Positions 61,990 through 64,000 of a stretch of DNA of 64,000 nt are shown piece by piece. Both the position numbers and the translations under genes were made by a program. Each line of letters opens with the position of its first letter. Positions within the stretch are counted from its first letter, which is position 1. Where the stretch lies: the NCBI GenBank assembly GCA_026745465.1, contig JACYXH010000842.1, forward strand, positions 1-64,000, in the 5' to 3' direction. Below the pieces are notes generated by a model, which worked only from the letters and a program-made list of their open reading frames with translations, was not told the origin of the DNA and searched no databases. This DNA is from Lota lota. Lineage: Eukaryota > Chordata > Actinopteri > Gadiformes > Lotidae.

Positions 61990-62600
61990 AAATTGAAGAG
62001 GAAGAGTATGAGCAACAGATTAGGGAGTTATTGGAGAGGGAGAATGAGAGGGTTGAGGAGGAGACAGAGAATGATAGGGTTGACCATAGTATTGGGGAGA
62101 GATGGGAGATGATGAAGAATATAATGAAATCAATTAGTATTAAGTATAGTAAGAAAAGGAAAGAAAGGATGTTGAAGGAAGAGAAGGACTTGAGGGAAAG
62201 ATTGAGGGTTGAGTTAGGTAGGGCAGAGGATGAAGAGGGATACAGTATGGAGAATTACATAGAGGTAAAGATGGAGTTGGAGAGATTCGAGAGGGAGAAA
62301 TGTAGAGGGGCTATTTTGAGGAGTAAGTTCAAATATGCGTTGGAGGGGGAGAAATACACAGGGTACTTCTTAGGGCTGGAGAAAAGGAAACAGAGTAGAA
62401 CGTATATACATGAAATAAATAACAGGGAGGGGGTGGTAACAGAGGACTACGTGGAGATATTGGAGAGGGTGCAGGAGTTCAATGAAGAGTTGTATACGGG
62501 GGGGGGGGTGGATGAAGGTAGTATAGAGGAGGTGCTGGCAGGTGTATGTGAGTTGAGTGAGGCTGATATGAGATGGTGTGATAGGGAAATCGATGAGAAG
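61990..62600 (+). pseudogene. LINE ORF2 fragment (region before reverse transcriptase)
   Basis: About 200 codons, open but with no start typical of ORF2. It reads GERWEMMKNIMKSISIKYSK, EREKCRGAILRSKFKYALEG, EKYTGYFLGLEKRKQSRTYI, then HEINNREGVVTEDYVEILER and RWCDREID. This matches the spacer between endonuclease and reverse transcriptase of Tx1/L1-like fish LINEs (EKCRGAxVRSKxKYxxEGE...FLGLEKRxQ), recalled from family knowledge. Both ends are truncated: endonuclease is missing on the left and reverse transcriptase is replaced at about 62,597 by unrelated GC/TG sequence. The longer 62,031-63,635 frame is an accident of the minisatellite. Confidence 0.75.
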
Positions 62601-62640
62601 ACTGGGTGGATGGCTGCAGGGTCTTTTGGGTGTGGCGTTG

Positions 62641-62641
<1 letters not shown>

Positions 62642-62678
<37 letters not shown>
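62642..62678. repeat. (TG)n microsatellite
   Basis: Pure TG run after the LINE fragment. Confidence 0.95.
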
Positions 62679-62680
<2 letters not shown>

Positions 62681-63030
62681 TGCTCGGTCCGTGGGTGCTG
62701 GGGGCTCGGTGTCCCCTCCCCCACTGGGTGGATGGTCGTGCAGGCGCTGCCGCGTCCCTTGGTCCCGGGCCCGGGTTGGTAGTAGCGGATGCGTTGCTAC
62801 AGGGCGGTGCATCTGCTGCTGCTGGCAGGGGATCGGGGGTAGGGGCGCGGGGGGGTTCGTGCGGTTATTTGTTCGGCGGTGCGGGGGGGGGGGGGGGGGG
62901 GGGGGGAGCGGGAGTCCGGCCTCCGCTGGTCGGGTACATGTTGTTGTCGCACTCGGGGGGCCCTGTGGTCATTCGCTCCGGTCGTGGGGCGGGGCCTCCC
63001 TGTGGCGGGGGGGGGGGGGGGGGGGGCACC
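62679..63030. other. GC-rich segment with two poly-G runs
   Basis: Poly-G at 62,882-62,906 and about 63,007-63,026 in otherwise unique GC-rich sequence. No gene was seen. Confidence 0.7.
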
Positions 63031-63618
63031 CAGCACCACCACTGCTGCTCCACCTGCCAGCACCACCTGCCAGCACCAGCACCCAGCACCCACCTGCCAG
63101 CACCCAGCCAACACCACTGCTGCTCCACCTGCCAGCACTACTGCTCCTCCACCTGCCAGCACCACTGCTCCTCCACCTGCCAGTACTACTGCTCCTCCAC
63201 CTGCCAGCACTACTGCTCCTCCACCTGCCAGCACCACTGCTCCTCCACCTGCCAGTACTACTGCTCCTCCACCTGCCAGCACTACTGCTCCTCCACCTGC
63301 CAGCACTACTGCTCCTCCACCTGCCAACACTACTGCTCCTCCACCTGCCAGCACCACTGCTCCTCCACCTGCCAGCACTACTGCTCCTCCACCTGCCAGC
63401 ACTACTGCTCCTCCACCTGCCAGCACCACTGCTCCTCCACCTGCCAGCACCACTGCTCCTCCACCTGCCAGTACTACTGCTCCTCCACCTGCCAGCACTA
63501 CTGCTCCTCCACCTGCCAGCACTACTGCTCCTCCACCTGCCAACACTACTGCTCCTCCACCTGCCAGCACCACTGCTCCTCCACCTGCCAACACCACTGC
63601 TCCTCCACCTGCCAACAC
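63030..63618. repeat. 24-bp minisatellite, ~24 units
   Basis: Unit CTGCTCCTCCACCTGCCAGCACTA with CAGCACCA, CAGTACTA and CAACACTA variants. Since 24 is a multiple of 3, several frames are open on both strands (Thr-Ala-Pro-rich or Ala-Gly-Val-rich); none is credible as a gene. Confidence 0.95.
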
Positions 63619-63636
63619 ATATGTATTCCATATGAT

Positions 63637-63637
<1 letters not shown>

Positions 63638-63689
<52 letters not shown>

Positions 63690-63710
63690 TCATATATATA
63701 TAATATTCAT
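63638..63710. repeat. (TA)n microsatellite
   Basis: TA run with a short ATATTCATATA interruption at its end. Confidence 0.95.
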
Positions 63711-63835
63711 ATAATTTTTTTTGTATCATTCATTTTAGAATATGGCAGAAAAAAGGGTGTATTAGTTTTTATAATACAACTGGCTTATTTTAAACATACG
63801 TTATGTTTTCAATCTCTCCATGGTCCTCTCAGCAC

Positions 63836-64000
63836 TCCTGACCCGCGGCATCACTGCTCCACAACGCAGCACCCTGCAGCACCCCGCAGCACCCAGTAGC
63901 ACCCCGCAGCACCCAAAAGCACCCTGCAGCAGCCTGCAGCACTATGCAGCACCCTGCAGCACCCCGCAGCACCCAGTAGCACCCTGCAGCACCCAGTAGC
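63836..64000. repeat. 10/11-bp minisatellite, runs off window
   Basis: Alternating CAGCACCCTG, CAGCACCCCG and CAGCACCCAGT-type units, continuing past the window edge. Confidence 0.9.

Noticed and set aside
62578..63729. Long Thr-Ala-Pro, Cys-Ser-Thr and Ala-Gly-Val ORFs on both strands
   Set aside because: The 24-bp unit is a multiple of three, so several frames stay open; no start context or family.

Overview
The window is vertebrate, almost certainly teleost, genomic DNA. The evidence is a fish-type NLR gene (FISNA-NACHT-LRR-B30.2), a TRIM/B30.2 gene, two chromodomain Ty3/Gypsy retrotransposons, a tRNA-derived SINE with a teleost-type tail, and a LINE fragment. The density of (CA)n/(GA)n microsatellites and minisatellites is extreme. 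A gadid-like (cod) genome would fit this density and the NLR/TRIM content, but that is inference.

Layout. 1-4.3 kb: microsatellites, one ~310-bp duplication and a dispersed repeat. 4.3-17.2 kb: three tandem copies of a 4.1-4.4 kb unit, each holding a GA block, TG/CA blocks, a unique-like core and a G/T-only minisatellite (2.6, 1.8 and 1.3 kb). Arrays two and three end in a short TTAGGG motif. A 16-bp array and a 122-nt poly-G lie in or after the third unit. 18.3-21.6 kb: a fourth G/T array with ~940-980-bp higher-order repeats. 22.3-23.8 kb: a 41-bp minisatellite that resembles the SINE tail seen at 34.6 kb. Into its last unit a Ty3/Gypsy element (23,771-29,157, minus strand) has inserted with matching 537-bp LTRs, a 5-bp target duplication, open gag and pol, and a canonical -1 frameshift signal.

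30.0-31.3 kb: twenty-two 60-bp repeats. 31.7-32.7 kb: an orphan copy of the NLR 5' region. 36,078-41,015: a second Gypsy element (plus strand, 370-bp LTRs, 5-bp target duplication) with a deletion in reverse transcriptase. It lies directly upstream of the TRIM gene (about 41.1-43.7 kb, plus). The NLR gene lies convergent to it (49.7-61.7 kb, minus). The two genes share a very similar B30.2 exon including flanking intron sequence. Both carry lesions: a 1-nt loss in the TRIM B30.2 exon, and a TAG in the NLR plus a reading-frame mismatch in its first coding exon. 62.0-64.0 kb: a LINE ORF2 fragment, 24-bp minisatellite, (TA)n and a ~10/11-bp minisatellite.

No system is clearly new to biology here. 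The most notable points are the TRIM/NLR B30.2 exon sharing, the Gypsy frameshift pseudoknot, the SINE-tail minisatellite with a nested retrotransposon, and a 2.6-kb G/T array whose A/C-poor character spills into its flank and so looks like a consensus artefact. All similarity statements were made by eye.
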